From Dasyornis broadbenti (Eukaryota > Chordata > Aves > Passeriformes > Dasyornithidae): a stretch of 64,000 nucleotides of DNA. Shown here one piece after another: positions 1-12,549 of the stretch. How positions within the stretch are numbered: the first letter of the stretch is position 1; every line of letters starts with the position of its first letter. The translations under genes and the position numbers were made by a program. Under the pieces are notes generated by a model. It was not told the DNA's origin, searched no databases, and saw only the letters and a list, made by a program, of their open reading frames with translations. The stretch covers positions 62,001 to 126,000 of the forward strand of contig VZRN01003436.1 of NCBI GenBank assembly GCA_013397935.1, read 5' to 3'.

Positions 1-3000
1 GTGGCAATGACTCCAGTGATTTTGTCACCCTCTGTGCTTGTGGTTAGCATTTGGTGATACACTTGGCATCACCTTCCACTTGAGAGCCTCCATGTGTTGC
101 ACAGGGTAAGCAGCATGTTCATTTTTATTCTAGCTTTGTTAAAAAAGCAACCTGGTGGGACAAAGCTGTTCAAGTGCAAACTTAGTATGTGTTTTGACAA
201 AGCAAAACGAAAAAAAATTAGTGGAAGAAACCAAGTTTTCACACCTTTTCTCTGGACTCAAGAAGAGATTTTTTAATTGGAAAATATGTTAAAAGACATA
301 AAGAAAGGATGAAATATATGAACTGAAAAAAAAAAAATTGTGAACAATAGCAAGTTTCCTGGAGCTAATGAATGTTTTATTTCAGGTCAAATAAAATCTT
401 TTGAAGTACTGCTGAGCAAACATTTTCCTCTACAGGGAACATTTTCATTTTAGATAGCTCTTAAAAATGAGATTTTTTTTTTTCTGTGGAAAAAAATATG
501 CTATTCTAAAAAGCAGCAAGGTCATATATTCCCCACAAAATGGTTTTTTAGTATTTTTTTTCTATCCCAGCAAAAAGAGACTTATCCAAGGTCTTTGTCA
601 AAAGAAGAGGCTTATCCAGGGTCACAACATAAGAACCATTTTGGAAATCCTGACCATCACATTCCTTATTTGATAGGCAGCATTTCTGGAGGTGATTTGC
701 TAGCAGTGCAAGGCGCTGTACACACAAATGGAGTCTGGTTTGAAGCACCTCAAATAATGATGCTGGGCTGCTGTATTTGGACTGTTTTGTGCTCAGACTT
801 TGATTATTTAATTCTTTCTTCATTTCATTGAATACTGGGAAAAAGATACCAGGCTTTTTATTTCCGAGAATACCATGGATGACTGATGATTTGGATTTGC
901 CACCTTGTCTTTGCCAGGTCTCAGTTTCCTTAACTGCCCTACTCCTCTGCTGAGCAGAGACTGTACCTGCTGCTGCCATGGGCCCAGAGGCCTCTGAGCT
1001 TTCTCTGTCACTGCCCATGGGACCTTGGATCATTGATTTTATCCACATTAGATGCTAGGGCAAGGCATTTTTATCATATTTGTGATACCTCATTGACAGA
1101 CTGTTTAAAATTATATTGCTCACTAAAAAGCAGCAGTAATGACCTGTGAGATGGGAAGGAAGGGGCACAGTCCAGGTGGAGTTGAGAGCCTTTGCTATAA
1201 CTACTGCTGCATAAGAGTTCTCCTGCTGTTTTTCAAGAAATTCTGGAAAAAGTCAAGGTATTTTTCCCAGTTTAAGGAACAAGGCAGTTGATTTTCTTGC
1301 TGGTATTTCAGTAAACTTTCTGCATGTAAATTCCCCATGCCCTATGGGTTGCATTCCCAGCTTTGAGATACTGCAGTGATGTAAGCAGTTAGCCAGTGAC
1401 ATTCTTTATGGCTGGTGAACTGCATCCACAACCCATTAAGGTAAAGCCCTGGGAGAGCTGAAAGGCTGGTATTTTAACTATTCTCTTTGTAAAAAAATAT
1501 GTGGTGGACATATAACACCTTCACACTCAGTATAAGTTTACAATAGCACAGAAACGACCATGGGCAGCTTAAGATGAATGGAAGTACAAATACAGTGACC
1601 AGTGGGGCAGAGTAAGAAACAGGAAGAGTTTCTGTTCCCTAAGATGGCTGCCCTTCTCACTGCCAGAGAGAAATCTTAATGAAATATGTACAAAAATGAA
1701 TGTTAATGATTATCTGGTCTTTTAAATTGATACTTCAAGATCAAATGTAGACACATGTAAAGTAGCTTCTAGGTCTCCTCTAGTCTATTTTATTGCCAAA
1801 AGAAAGTTTGGTGGTTCTTTTTTTATTATTCAGTGTGTTTCTGCACTTTGTGCTGTCAAGTGCATCTTGTCCAGTACCGCTTGTTAACTGTAACCCTCTC
1901 CTAAAATGATGGGGTTTTTGCCAATACCTTCTTTGAGACTGCACCGTGATCCAGTAGATATTTGGTGGAGTATATACATGATTTCATTGTTTCCTATAGC
2001 TGGTAAATTGGTTTATATTTCTCTTTTCTTAGTTCGTGGTAATTATTTTTTGATTGCAAGTCATTTGGAATACTGTGCATATATGGCTGGGTATTTGTGG
2101 ATACTCTACTACCCCTGCCTTCCACAAGACCAGACTAACATCAGTTACTTTGCATTTCATATTCTCTTATTATCACTTGTTTTGTACCAAAATGTTTATG
2201 TTTGCTAGGACTTGATGAAGAGTTGTGTGTCCTCCTAATTCTTTATTTTGTATAATGAATAGTTGTGCAGTTATAAAGGATTTGCCTGCCAAAAAGAGGT
2301 ACATATGCATTTTATAAATAGATTTATCTAAAGTCAACAAGGTGTTACACATTGCTGAAACCTGCCCAGCTGGGAGGAACATTTTACGGAATAACAGCTG
2401 TGGCAAGTTTGTGTGAATTTAATACTATTGCTGACAGTAATTAAGTGATTAATTAATGGCCAACTGAATCAGTTAGCAAAATGGGGGGAAAACGGGTCAG
2501 AAATATCTTAAAGGGCAACTTACATTCAACATAAAGCTTATTGACAAAGAAAGTATAAAGGGATATTTTAGGTAGCTATACACTTTATGGTGCTGAATTT
2601 GAAGATCAACTGCTAAGAAAATGACTGCCCTCTTTACTCATAGCAACTGTTAGTTAAAATTCCTATCACTGTATTTAAAATAAGTTCAAAAGCCATTTTA
2701 ATATTTTTAAACTATTCCACTATTAGTCTAACTATTCTACTGTGGCTGGCAGCCCACCGGCATCTCAACCTCAGGGCCTGGCAACTCTCTGCATTGGTAT
2801 TGGCCAACTCTTGCAATTCTCCCTGCATCTCTGTATACTTTTGGAAAGTGGTCTCACATGGAAAGCATTAACCAAAGTGTTTTTCAGCATGCCTCAAGAG
2901 AGTAGAGAGACTACCTGAAACTGGGGTGGTAATGTTGGAATTGTAATGTTATCCCTTCCATTTTTCCCTGATACTTTCAGTACGCACCTCGGCTTACACA

Positions 3001-4374
3001 GAGCTAATCACTGTGTTTTTCACTGACATCTGTCTTTTTCATTAAGTATTCCCAATTGATAAGTTTTTTGCACATTCAAAAATTAATAGAGGTCCTTGGG
3101 CAGAGATGTGGACTCCAGGAAGGAATCCTTCTCAAGACTTTTTTGAATGTTGAGGGCCATTGACCTCCAGCAGCTTTGCATCTGGGATGTCATTCAAGTG
3201 TAGCAAGGCCTTGAAGCAAAGCCTGGTACACAAGAGCACAGAGCTGCCAGTCCTCCATCCCTCTGGACTGGCTTCAGAGCACGGAGATGTTGCGCTGTTG
3301 TTGGTGCATCCAGCTAGACAAGTCACCTGTGAGTCACCGCATCCACAACATACTAGTGTTCAGCGATGTGTGGAGGTAGGGTGACATGGAGAATTTCCTT
3401 TTACTTCCCCAGAAATAAAAGCTGGAAGCATCCATGCACATGAAGTCCCTCCCAGTGGCAAACCTTTTGTGTGTAGCTATTGCTCTCCCTCACAGCAAGT
3501 GTTCGTGTGCAATTTCATTTTGCTTACTCTTTGTGATTTTGAGGTATTATTGCTCACTTTTCAAACAAAGTGGAAATTTGCTGCTTGATGACAACTTGTT
3601 GCATTTACACAACTGCAGAGGTTGGCACAGTGGAAAGGAGCACAACAGGAAACTTTCTTCTCCACGTAAGTTTCTGCTTCTACCTGGAACAACTATTGCT
3701 CTTCCACTATGGGGCCGCTGCTTGGCACAATAAAGCATTGGCTGTTGTGTCGAGGTGAGTCCCCTCACTCTGCTGAGAGGGACTACATGTGCATGCACAG
3801 GATTGGGCTGATTTGTGATACTCTATCCACCACTCCCAGCAACTGATCTGTAGTAAGGCCATAAACCTTAATACTGCTGACAGCTAAAGCAGTTTTACAG
3901 CTTAAAACAGTTACAGAAAGAGAATTGCATTTTAGAAATGAAAAATTTGATTCCTATCTAAAATGCTGTTGGAATACAGTTAAGACTCGTACATTTATTT
4001 GTGTTTTTCATGACTGGGCTAATGAATATACCTTTCTGGTTGGCTAGATTGGCAATGCTAAAAGAGGGCTTGCGGAGATGGTGCTATAGCAGAGTTGACA
4101 GAGAGGTTATACCTGACCTGTGTGGAATCAGCTCTTGACGAGCCATGAAAATATTCTCCAGTCTCTCCTTTTCTCTTGAATCTGAGCATCTTCAGTCCAA
4201 CTGGTACAGGAGACAGAGAGATAGTCTGGTTCAGGCAACTTACAGTCTCATTTATGTAATTGAAATTGGTTGACAAGTACCTCACTTTCTTCATCTTTAA
4301 AATGTTATTGATGTTTGTAGTTTTCTTGTTGTGCTGTTTTTAAGAAACAAGAATTGAAAAAAATCCGCTGTTTA

Positions 4375-4824
4375 TAGTGGCAGTTGTGGCACTGATGAGC
4401 AACATAGGGACCCCAGGCAGGTGCAAAGGAGTGCTCTTTATTGCCAAAAACCTGGCCTTTTTAAGCAGTTAGTCGGTTATCAGTTTATATAGTTTTAAGG
4501 CACGTCAACCAACCATCATACACCACAATGTGGACACGTGACAGTCACGCAGCAGTCTCTCCATTTCTCACTTCTCTCTATTCCAGCTGAGTTATTCTCC
4601 CATAGTTCCCTTCTACTTAGCCTAAGTAACAGGCTGGATCCATGTTACAAGGCCTTTCCTTTATAAAGCCTTACCTATCAGTAACAGTGTTGGTTGTGCT
4701 TGGAACTGCAGAACTAGAAGAGGCAAAGATAACACTTTAATAACTGAAAATGGATTTTAGCTAAGCCTCTTAAGAAGCAAAATGTGGAAAATTACATGTA
4801 TTTCCTATCTAATCAACTCTTACA
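4375..4824 (-). mobile_element. Solo LTR of an endogenous retrovirus, antisense to ALK
   Basis: Read on the minus strand, the element begins TGTAAGAGTTGATTAG at 4824. It has a TATA-like CTTTATAAAGG near 4660-4668 and a polyadenylation signal AATAAA at 4437-4442, followed by a GC-richer stretch ending near 4375. This is the layout of an LTR (U3, R, U5). The right end is convincing. The left end is uncertain: the flanks GTTTA (4370-4374) and GTTTC (4825-4829) could be a decayed 5-bp target duplication, but the left terminus would then lack the usual dinucleotide. No gag, pol or env sequence is attached, so a solo LTR is the simplest reading. Family assignment needs a repeat library. Confidence 0.7.
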
Positions 4825-5245
4825 GTTTCCCCAAGAGGGACACATGAGGTTTGGAAGCACTATTTTCATTTTCTTTCTCCAGCAGCTTGTTTTATTTCAT
4901 ATTCTGTTCCGTGTCTGATGCTGAGGTAGGAGCTGTGCTAAATCTGCTCCTGTTGTCTGTAAACAAGATTAGAGATCTTAACCACGTCATGATTTTGTCA
5001 GCGCCCGCTGCATGTGGCAAGCAGCATTCATCCTTCAGTGAGCCAGCAATATGTCTGCTTGTGTTTCCCATGGAAAAGATTGCTGGCTGATAAAAGCTGG
5101 TCTCCAAGCCTATTTAGACCCAGAGAAGTCTGGGAACAGCAGGGCTAATAATAGAAGTTGGACCTTTTTATCTTCCCTCTATAAGGTATGTATTTTGCAA
5201 AATTCACAGGAAGTCACAGCAAAGGGGGTTTTTGACCTTTGGTTG

Positions 5246-5310
5246 GTTTTGGGTTTTTTTTTTTTTTTTTTTTGGTTTGGTTTTTTTTTTGTTTGTTTGT
5301 TTGTTTTTTT
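5246..5310. repeat. T-rich low-complexity tract
   Basis: Long T runs interrupted by GG and followed by a (GTTT)n stretch. It generates lysine- and phenylalanine-rich false open frames on both strands. Confidence 0.95.
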
Positions 5311-5919
5311 AACCAGTTGCTTACTGTTACAAATATGCGGTATTCACTTCTTTTAGGAGAAACATGAAACCTAGGGTTGAGTTTGTTTTGTTGGTGTTTT
5401 TTAATTTCACAAACATGCACTGGTACCCACAAAGATGCAATGGTACCCAAGAGAAAAGGGAATCATACAGCAAATGCAGCCTGATAATGAAACAAGAGCA
5501 ATGAAAAGCAACCAAAAGAAATGAGATATGGGATTTTAATAAAATTACTCTATCCCACTGGATTATTGTAAGTCAGAATGTTCACATTTATGGATGAAAA
5601 CCTTAAAGATCTACTGTATTAGATGAAATTTTAAAAAGGCCCAATGACTATGTATGCACAGTATTTCATGCAATACGTATTCTCCATCTCTTTTGGCCTT
5701 TTTCAATTTAGTAGACTATGTAGGTATCACTGCATGACGGAAAATCACACTTTCATTATAAAGTTCACTGCTGCTGTTTACTTGTTTACTGTTAATTTTT
5801 GAATGTGCAGTTGGAGCTGCTTGTTGATTGGTAAGCAAATCACAAGAAAATTATGAATGTAACCATGAGCCCTAACAAAAAACAAAAGAAGCAGCTAGAT
5901 TTTGTGCAAGATTAATAGA

Positions 5920-6181
5920 GTGTAAAATGAACAGGGCCAAACCTTTGATGAAGGCAGGACAGAAGGTAGCAAATAATGTCCCATTAAGGGAGCATCCCCT
6001 GCCCTGCACACTAAGGGTGCAGCATTCCCACTGTGAGCTACTGCAAGGTGAGAAAACTTGCTCATTAGAGCCATGTAGAAATAGAATTTTCATCTCAAAG
6101 AAAATGTCAACATTTCAAAATATATCTAACCATAAAAAAATTCCCAAAATTCTCCCAGAACAGAAGGTTCAAATAAATTCA
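5920..6181 (+). repeat. Inverted duplication, left arm
   Basis: About 260 bases that recur in reverse complement at 6840-7104 with only scattered substitutions and a small indel. The similarity starts at TAAAATGAACAGGG and ends near TTCAAATAAATTC. The flanking sequences differ. An 86-codon open stretch is shared by both arms, which follows from the duplication itself and is not evidence of a gene. Confidence 0.88.
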
Positions 6182-6839
6182 AAGCACTTATCATGTCATT
6201 TATTACACTACACAATTTTTTGTTGTCTCAGGAGCTATGAAGACCCTCAGCCAATTTCCGTAATTGAAAATTGAGGAAGTGTGAAATCCATGTAATTTTC
6301 TCTTTCCACACTCTTATTTCATTACAGTTTTAAGGAAGCCAGTTTCCACCATAAATTCAAGGAAGGTACATCACACCAACATGATTGTTGGGAACTCATT
6401 TAATCAAAAGATAGGAAAAGCAACTAGACCTGGTCTAAAACTTTTGAGAACACAAAGGGCCTGAATAGTCTGAATGCTGCATGGCTCTGGAGAGCTTGCT
6501 GCTGAAACGTGACCGTGAGCAAGTGCCATCTCCTCGGGTGTGCTGAGAGCTCTCTTCTGTGTAAGCAATCCTGCTGGCATTAGGCAATGCTGAAGGAACA
6601 GATGTTTAAAATTTGTATACTATACACAGCATCCCTACTTTGAAGCAGCAGAGAGGGAAAGCACATTAACACTGAGCTGGCTGAATTATTGGCACGAGTG
6701 TGTTCCAAACCAGTAAACTCCCTCTTGAGTCTCCTGCCCAGCATTTTATTTTTGTCTTAATTTAAGTGTTTTCAAATTTGTGGGGTTTATGACAGTATTA
6801 CTCGTGTGTTGAAAACTCTAACGTCAGTTTTTCTAACCT

Positions 6840-7104
6840 AGAATTGATTTGAATCTTTTGTTCTGTGAGAATTTTGGGAATTGTTTTTTTATGGTTAGTT
6901 ACATTTTGAAATGTTGATATTTTCTTTGAGATAAAAATTCTGTTTCTACATGGCTCTAATGAGCAAGTTTTCTCACCTTGCAGTAGCTCACAGTGGGAAT
7001 GCTGCACCCTTAGTGTGCAGGGCAGGAGGTGTTCTCTCAATGGGAAGCTATTTGCTACCTTCTGTCCTGCCTTCATCAAAGGTTTGACCCTGTTCATTTT
7101 ATAC
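6840..7104 (-). repeat. Inverted duplication, right arm
   Basis: The reverse complement of 5920-6181, separated from it by about 658 bases. Comparing the two conceptual translations shows roughly a dozen differing residues in 86, so nucleotide identity is clearly above 90 percent by eye. The origin could be a local inverted duplication or two copies of an unknown short interspersed repeat in opposite orientation. Confidence 0.88.
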
Positions 7105-9865
7105 TGTAAATTATTCAAACTGTGAAGACAGAGTAAATTATTTCCTTACAGGTTTTTTTCATGCCTGTTATCATAGCATCTTAGTTCCTTACAAATGTTA
7201 ATGAAATGAACATCACAGAGATCTTGTGATGAGTTTATTCCCATTTATGTTTAGGAAGTGAAGTAAGAAGATGAAAGGCAATTTATGTAACTGGAAAAAT
7301 GAGTGAGCTTTCAGACATATACAAACATGGGCTGTTTTTCTGCCTGTAGAAGGCAGTCTAATAAAAAAGAGAACACTTCCTCCTGGAAATGTGGCTTCAC
7401 TTGCATCCTTAGACAATAACAGTAACAGTAACAATGCTGTTACAAATATTAAAGTCAGAAATTATGAAGTGTTGACCAATTTTGACTCCCTGGTGTGAGA
7501 AACATGGAATCCAATCTTTTTTTTCAAAGCATTTTTTTGAGGACAGTGTGTTTTCCAAGTATTTCTCTCACTGGTCTCATTTGCAGCTGCAGCTACTTGT
7601 GTTCCTCGCTGATCTGGATACAAGTGTCCTGGGGTGAGTGGCTGGAAAATGGGAGTAGTGTAGCTCGCTGTGAAAGTTCTGATTTATGTGATCTGCCCTA
7701 TATCATGTGGAGTTCAATGGCCATTTGCCAAGGATGGCTTCACTCCCCTCAAACATGAACTTACCTTTTACTTCTCTCACTTTCTTTACTCCTTTACTTC
7801 ATAGCTTCCAACTTCTCTAATGGTGAAAGCAGGGGTATTAGTGACTTGTATCAATAGCAAATTTATTTTGTCCTGAAATATGGCTATCCTCAGCACAAAG
7901 TGAGCCAGCAGCCTTCAAATGTCTGTGCTGCTGGAGGATTGGAGATAAAGAGTGAGGAAATGTGTAGCCATCAGAAATGGCAAGTCATGGAAAAATCAAT
8001 AATCAGAAACTCCCCCAAATTCTCACTATCCTTTTATAGCTAGGCAGCAGCTTTTCTTTTTTCACAAGATGTTTCAATCCCCCAGGTAATGTTTTTGTAA
8101 ATATCTGAGTCAAAGCTTTGAACTCCAGCCAAAGGAGGGCAGGTGTAATTGAGATGTTAATGACAAATACTTGTGACAGACATTGCCAATGAGGTTGCAT
8201 AATCCCAGATTTTTAGTGGCATTTAGTGGAGGCACATTAGACTGCAGCACTAGCCCACTGGAAAACATTTTTTAAGATATATAATTAAATAGTAGGAAAG
8301 TTTCTATTTTAAGAGGAAACACATATGGGTAGATAAACATAGGGGACTTCCTTGGATAGATATTTTTTTACTATATATACGCAATTAAAAATGGAAGCTT
8401 TTCACCTTGTGGGCATACAGTGCCTTGAGAACCATTGGAGTCAAATCAAGTGTGTCCGTCTGGGCTCCTCAAGGATAACCCAGAGAGAGCCTTCTGGCTG
8501 GTAAAATGTCCACAAGGCTGTACATTCACTACAGAGTAAAAATTCATTCATTGCAGAGTAAAAATGAGACAATTTTTAAACAGCAACCCATTACTTTCCT
8601 ATTAAGCTCTCCTATTTTAATGTGTGCTGTGCAGGAGTGCTTCACCTGACTGTGTTTGTCCCAAAAGCTTTCCATAGAATTAAAAGTTATGGTCTAAGAA
8701 GCTGAATGTAGCATGTGAAGGTATAATTATGTTCAGTGTCATTAAACCCCGCATGATAATTACCAGCGTAGCCAGTTTGTCAGGTAAGAGATACTTTTGT
8801 GGATGCCTGCAAGAATTTGTTCCATCCCACCGGGCCAAGTGTGGTGGCAGGAAGTCAAAGTTTCCTGTTTTGCAGTGATCAAACACCACAATCTTTCTGG
8901 CCATGTTCCAGACATGCCAGAGCTTGCCAGCACACTGATTCCTCTGCTGGTCAAGGGGTAGGGAAGAACAGTAGAGGAAACCCAAGTCAGAGAAAATCTG
9001 TTGAGAACTGAATTACCAATGGGAATCTTTGGGTCCTACAGTCTGAGCAGCAAGTTGCTGACCCTGCATTAGGCTAAGCCACATGATTTTACTCTTTCCA
9101 TCCTGATGTACAGAAACTAAGTCCAAAAGCACGGGCAGTAAAGATCCCAGGCTGTCATTTGTGTCCAGGGTCTAGTACTGGGTTTAATCACTGCCAGGGC
9201 TGGACTGTGTTGAGAAGCAGGACCTATGAGGTACAAAGACAGCACTTGTTCCCCAAGGAGTTGTTTCTACTTTGAATTTAGAGCTTGAAATGCCATTTAT
9301 TTAATGCTGCTGTTTAAATAATGATTTATAAGCCTCCAAGCCAGCCATGGTACAGCTTAATTACTGCTGTAATTTATGCATGACACTGGCTACATAAACA
9401 CTGCTGTAAACATAAAGGATGTCTCCCACAAATTCTACTCTGATAGTTATTTGATACCATTCATTTTCCTTTCCTTACACATCTTCTCTGTGTGAGTTGA
9501 GGCCACTTCACTCAGTGATCCAGGTCATTCTGGTTCACTTTGCCAGGAGTAATTGGAGCTCGGAACTGAAAAGATCGAGTGTCTGTTTTTCTTACAAAGT
9601 ATTTTAATTAAAATTTGAGTTTCCTTGAGCTTGGATGCAAACATCTGCATTAAGTGGCCCATTAAAAGGGTTATTTGTATTTGGGCTTTTTGGGGGGTTT
9701 CTATTTGTTTTACTAGTTAATCATCTCCTTTCACCAATTCATTTTGCCTTTGTGCACACAGTAAGCAAGCAAACAAGACAGGAATAAATCATGCACTGTA
9801 ACAGAGCCCAGCCATTCCCCAGGCTGCAGCTTTGCTATTTGTGTTCTCTAACCTATACAAGGAGC

Positions 9866-9893
9866 ATATATATATGTATATATGTGTGTGTGT
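9866..9893. repeat. TA/TG compound microsatellite
   Basis: A short (AT)n run passing through GTATATAT into (GT)n, about 28 bases. Confidence 0.9.
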
Positions 9894-12417
9894 CTAATGC
9901 AAATCTGAGCTAATTCAAGCCCCATCTCCAGAGATGAATAAGCATGCAAATCTGCTGCTTTGTTTTGGAGGAATAGCTCCTGGAATTGCCTGACTCCCAG
10001 TTGCAACTGACATATTTCGAATACTACAGTCAGTTGGCTTTAGGAGATTTGTGACCCTGGGCTACAACAAAACCACCTTGGAAGACAAGTAGGTTCTCTT
10101 GAATGCCTTGGTTCCATTATAATTAGTGTTAACGCAGTCATGTGCTTGGAAAAGTGAGCGCCTTTAAAAAGTGATAATAAATTCAGGAAACAGTACAAAC
10201 CCATTGCCTACAATAACCACTCCTCTAAATCTCTGTGTGTCTCTGCAGCTGCTGGGATAAAATATGGACATTGCTGAAAAGATTGCAGATAAACTGAGTG
10301 GGATTTGAGAGCTGGTTAAAACCATGGGGTTCAAAACCACCTGTGGGGTAATTTAGAGAGACAAGAGTACTTCCGAATTTCAGTAGAACTTCAGGATCTT
10401 TTAAGTGTGTTACGATGTTGCTAGTTCATGGAAGTGCTCTGGGACATGTCTCCTAACTTTTCTTCAGGTGGTACTTCCAACAACGGGCTGCTATGCAGGT
10501 TCATTGCACACCCGCAGGAAAAGGGATCACCTACACAGTTATCAGAGTCACTTCTTACAGTTTTGTAGTGCCCATTTGCACTCTGTGAGCCCGCTGAGAC
10601 CTGAGGCCACTGTGCCTGGCTTGTGGCTTTGCACGTCACATAGGGAAGACTCAGCAATGTCTCTAAGAATGCATTTTTTGTAAGCAGCAGAGCAAAGCCA
10701 AGGGAGATACCAACTCCCTGCCTTAAACCCTCACCAAGCAGCCCACAGAAATTGCCAGCAGCCAGCTCTGAGTGACTTGGTCTATTTTTTCTGTGAAGCT
10801 TCTCTGTAGTCATACCTTGACCCTGACTGAAATACAAGGGCATTGTGCAGCATGTATGTGGCAAGCCAGAATTGCTCTAAGTCAGAAACATTGAGCTGAC
10901 AGTACACAGAGCACACTTTTCAGGAGCCATGGTCCTTTATTAAAAAGGTTTAGCATGTATTCCCCCCACTCCTGAATGATTTGCACTGTAAAATAAGCTT
11001 TAAGAGAAATAGTGGTTGTTTTCCACATACTTCATTAATTTTTAATTTTGGCAGGCAATATAAATAAAAATATCAAGTGCACATCTAATTGAATCGCCAG
11101 TGATTTCCAACTCCCTGTAGTACCAGAAAATATGATGTAGCTGCACTGCTTAGTGAGCACAGATGAGTTAGGCAAACAATGGCTCATTCTGCCCAAAGGC
11201 TTTGGTTTAATCTGGAGCATTTGCCCATTTAATGTGAGACAGGGCAGTTATTTCTGCAGTGGGGAATTCACAGCACAGATCTCTTTATTCCTCCAGGCTT
11301 GTCTTCCAGCAGTGACTGGAAGCACATGTAGGCAGAGTCAGGAAGGTGTCAGTGAACTGTATCCACACTCTTGTGGAAGGAACTCTGGTATTTCTCAAGC
11401 TTAGCCTCCTTCATACATACTGACTTCAGGATGTTGCTGAACTAATTCCTGCCTCCTTCAGGTGTCTGATCTAGAGCATGGGCCTCTTAAAAAAGATTAA
11501 ATTAAAAAAAGAAGGCCTTGTCCTAAGAATCATTACAAAGGACTTGGAGTAAGAGAATTCCTATGGTAAGGAAAATGATACCTGTCGGGCTACTTGATAT
11601 CTGACTTCTCAATTGTCAAGGGAATCAATTGCATCCAGAAAAGGATTTTTCTTAGGGACAATTACTCAGGATCATTTCTGAATGGATGATACTGACCTCT
11701 AATTGTAATGTTTGGTGATCTCATTTCATAAGAGTTGGCTCCTTTGCACATTGCTGGATGTCTTCTGCTTCTTAGCACAGGTAAAATGGACTGGTGACTT
11801 TTGTCTCTTGGTAGATGTAGTCTGCTGTGGTCTTCCTGACTCAAAGGGAGTGCAGGAGTAGGTATAGAAGAGAAAGAAAACTACAAGTAGAACTTGAACT
11901 GTTTTCTCTCCTGCAGAGAATATGACAGCACAATATACCCAAAGCAAAGGTAATGCATGTTGCCAGGAGAGCATTATGAAAGCTCCTGTTCTTTCTAAAT
12001 CCTGTAGGTATGTTGCTCCTGAGCTAGACAGAGAGGATATCAGTCTTCAGGACTATCAGAGCAGCAGTTAGTGCAGCAGTAAAATCACACACAATTAAAA
12101 GCCTATCATGTGTATTGTGTTGTTCTTGAGAAGTACCAGAGCAGGCTGCAGGATTTCAGCCCTCCAGAGGTCAGAGCTGCCTTCCACATTATAGCACCAG
12201 AAAGGCCTGGAGAACTGAAATTCTGTATTAGGGGGACCATTAGACATTTGACAGGATTAAACAGATCAAAAAAAAACTTACCAAGTAAGTATTGAATTGA
12301 GGAGATTTCACAAGGTGTTTGTCCCTTCAGTGTTATGCAGGATGCTGTGACCTGTTGGTTGAGAGGAAGGCAATTTGGTTATCTGAAGTGTTTTTGTTGT
12401 TTTTTCTTTTTCTCTAG

Positions 12418-12549
12418 GATCTGCTTCTCTCTCAAAAATGGCTCTGGAGGGTTCCTTCAGCTGCTGGAATGGAACAGCAATCAGACTGGGGCAGGCGTGT
12501 GACTTCATCCGGGACTGCGCTGAGGGAGAGGATGAAGGAGATATGTGCA
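12418..12549 (+). CDS. ALK: ALK exon: LDL-receptor class A module (partial CDS)
   Basis: This 132-base exon begins after a pyrimidine-rich tract ending TCTCTAG and stops before the donor GTGAGT. It enters with two bases of a split Gly codon and leaves with the first base of a split Arg codon. The translation runs from the tail of the first MAM region (SASLSKMALEG) into the LDLa module: FSCWNGT, LGQACDF, then DCAEGEDE and DMC. The acidic DC..GEDE stretch is the calcium-binding type of LDLa motif, and four cysteines are visible, as in human ALK. NGT is a potential N-glycosylation site. Human ALK has almost the same order (CWNGT, LGQACDF, DCAQGEDE, MC). In ALK the module sits between the two MAM domains outside the cell; its own role is unclear. 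The frame is too short to appear as a long ORF, so it was found by matching the protein motif. Confidence 0.95.

Larger units (their letters stand above)
1..12417 (+). other. ALK: 3' part of an upstream ALK intron
   Basis: No ALK exon was found here. The exon expected before the LDLa exon, encoding the end of the first MAM domain (VDFF..KNCS in human), is not visible as a motif on the + strand, so the intron probably extends beyond the window. The open frames in this stretch (60 to 166 codons) lack domain signatures, and many overlap on both strands. The stretch holds an antisense LTR near 4375-4824, an inverted duplication (5920-6181 and 6840-7104), a T-rich tract at 5246-5310 and a TA/TG microsatellite at 9866-9893. 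Nothing else could be assigned. Confidence 0.8.

Noticed and set aside
548..1048. 166-codon minus-strand open frame, the longest in the window
   Set aside because: It has no recognisable domain and biased composition, overlaps + strand frames, and lies in an ALK intron. A chance frame is more likely.
5927..6274. 115-codon frame whose protein is nearly repeated at 6798-7118
   Set aside because: The apparent protein conservation is explained by the inverted DNA duplication. The two arms drift at all codon positions, and no start context or homology supports a gene.
9601..12417. Search for the ALK exon preceding the LDLa exon (end of the first MAM domain)
   Set aside because: No stretch encoding a sequence like VDFFALKNCS next to a donor was found here or further upstream in the window.
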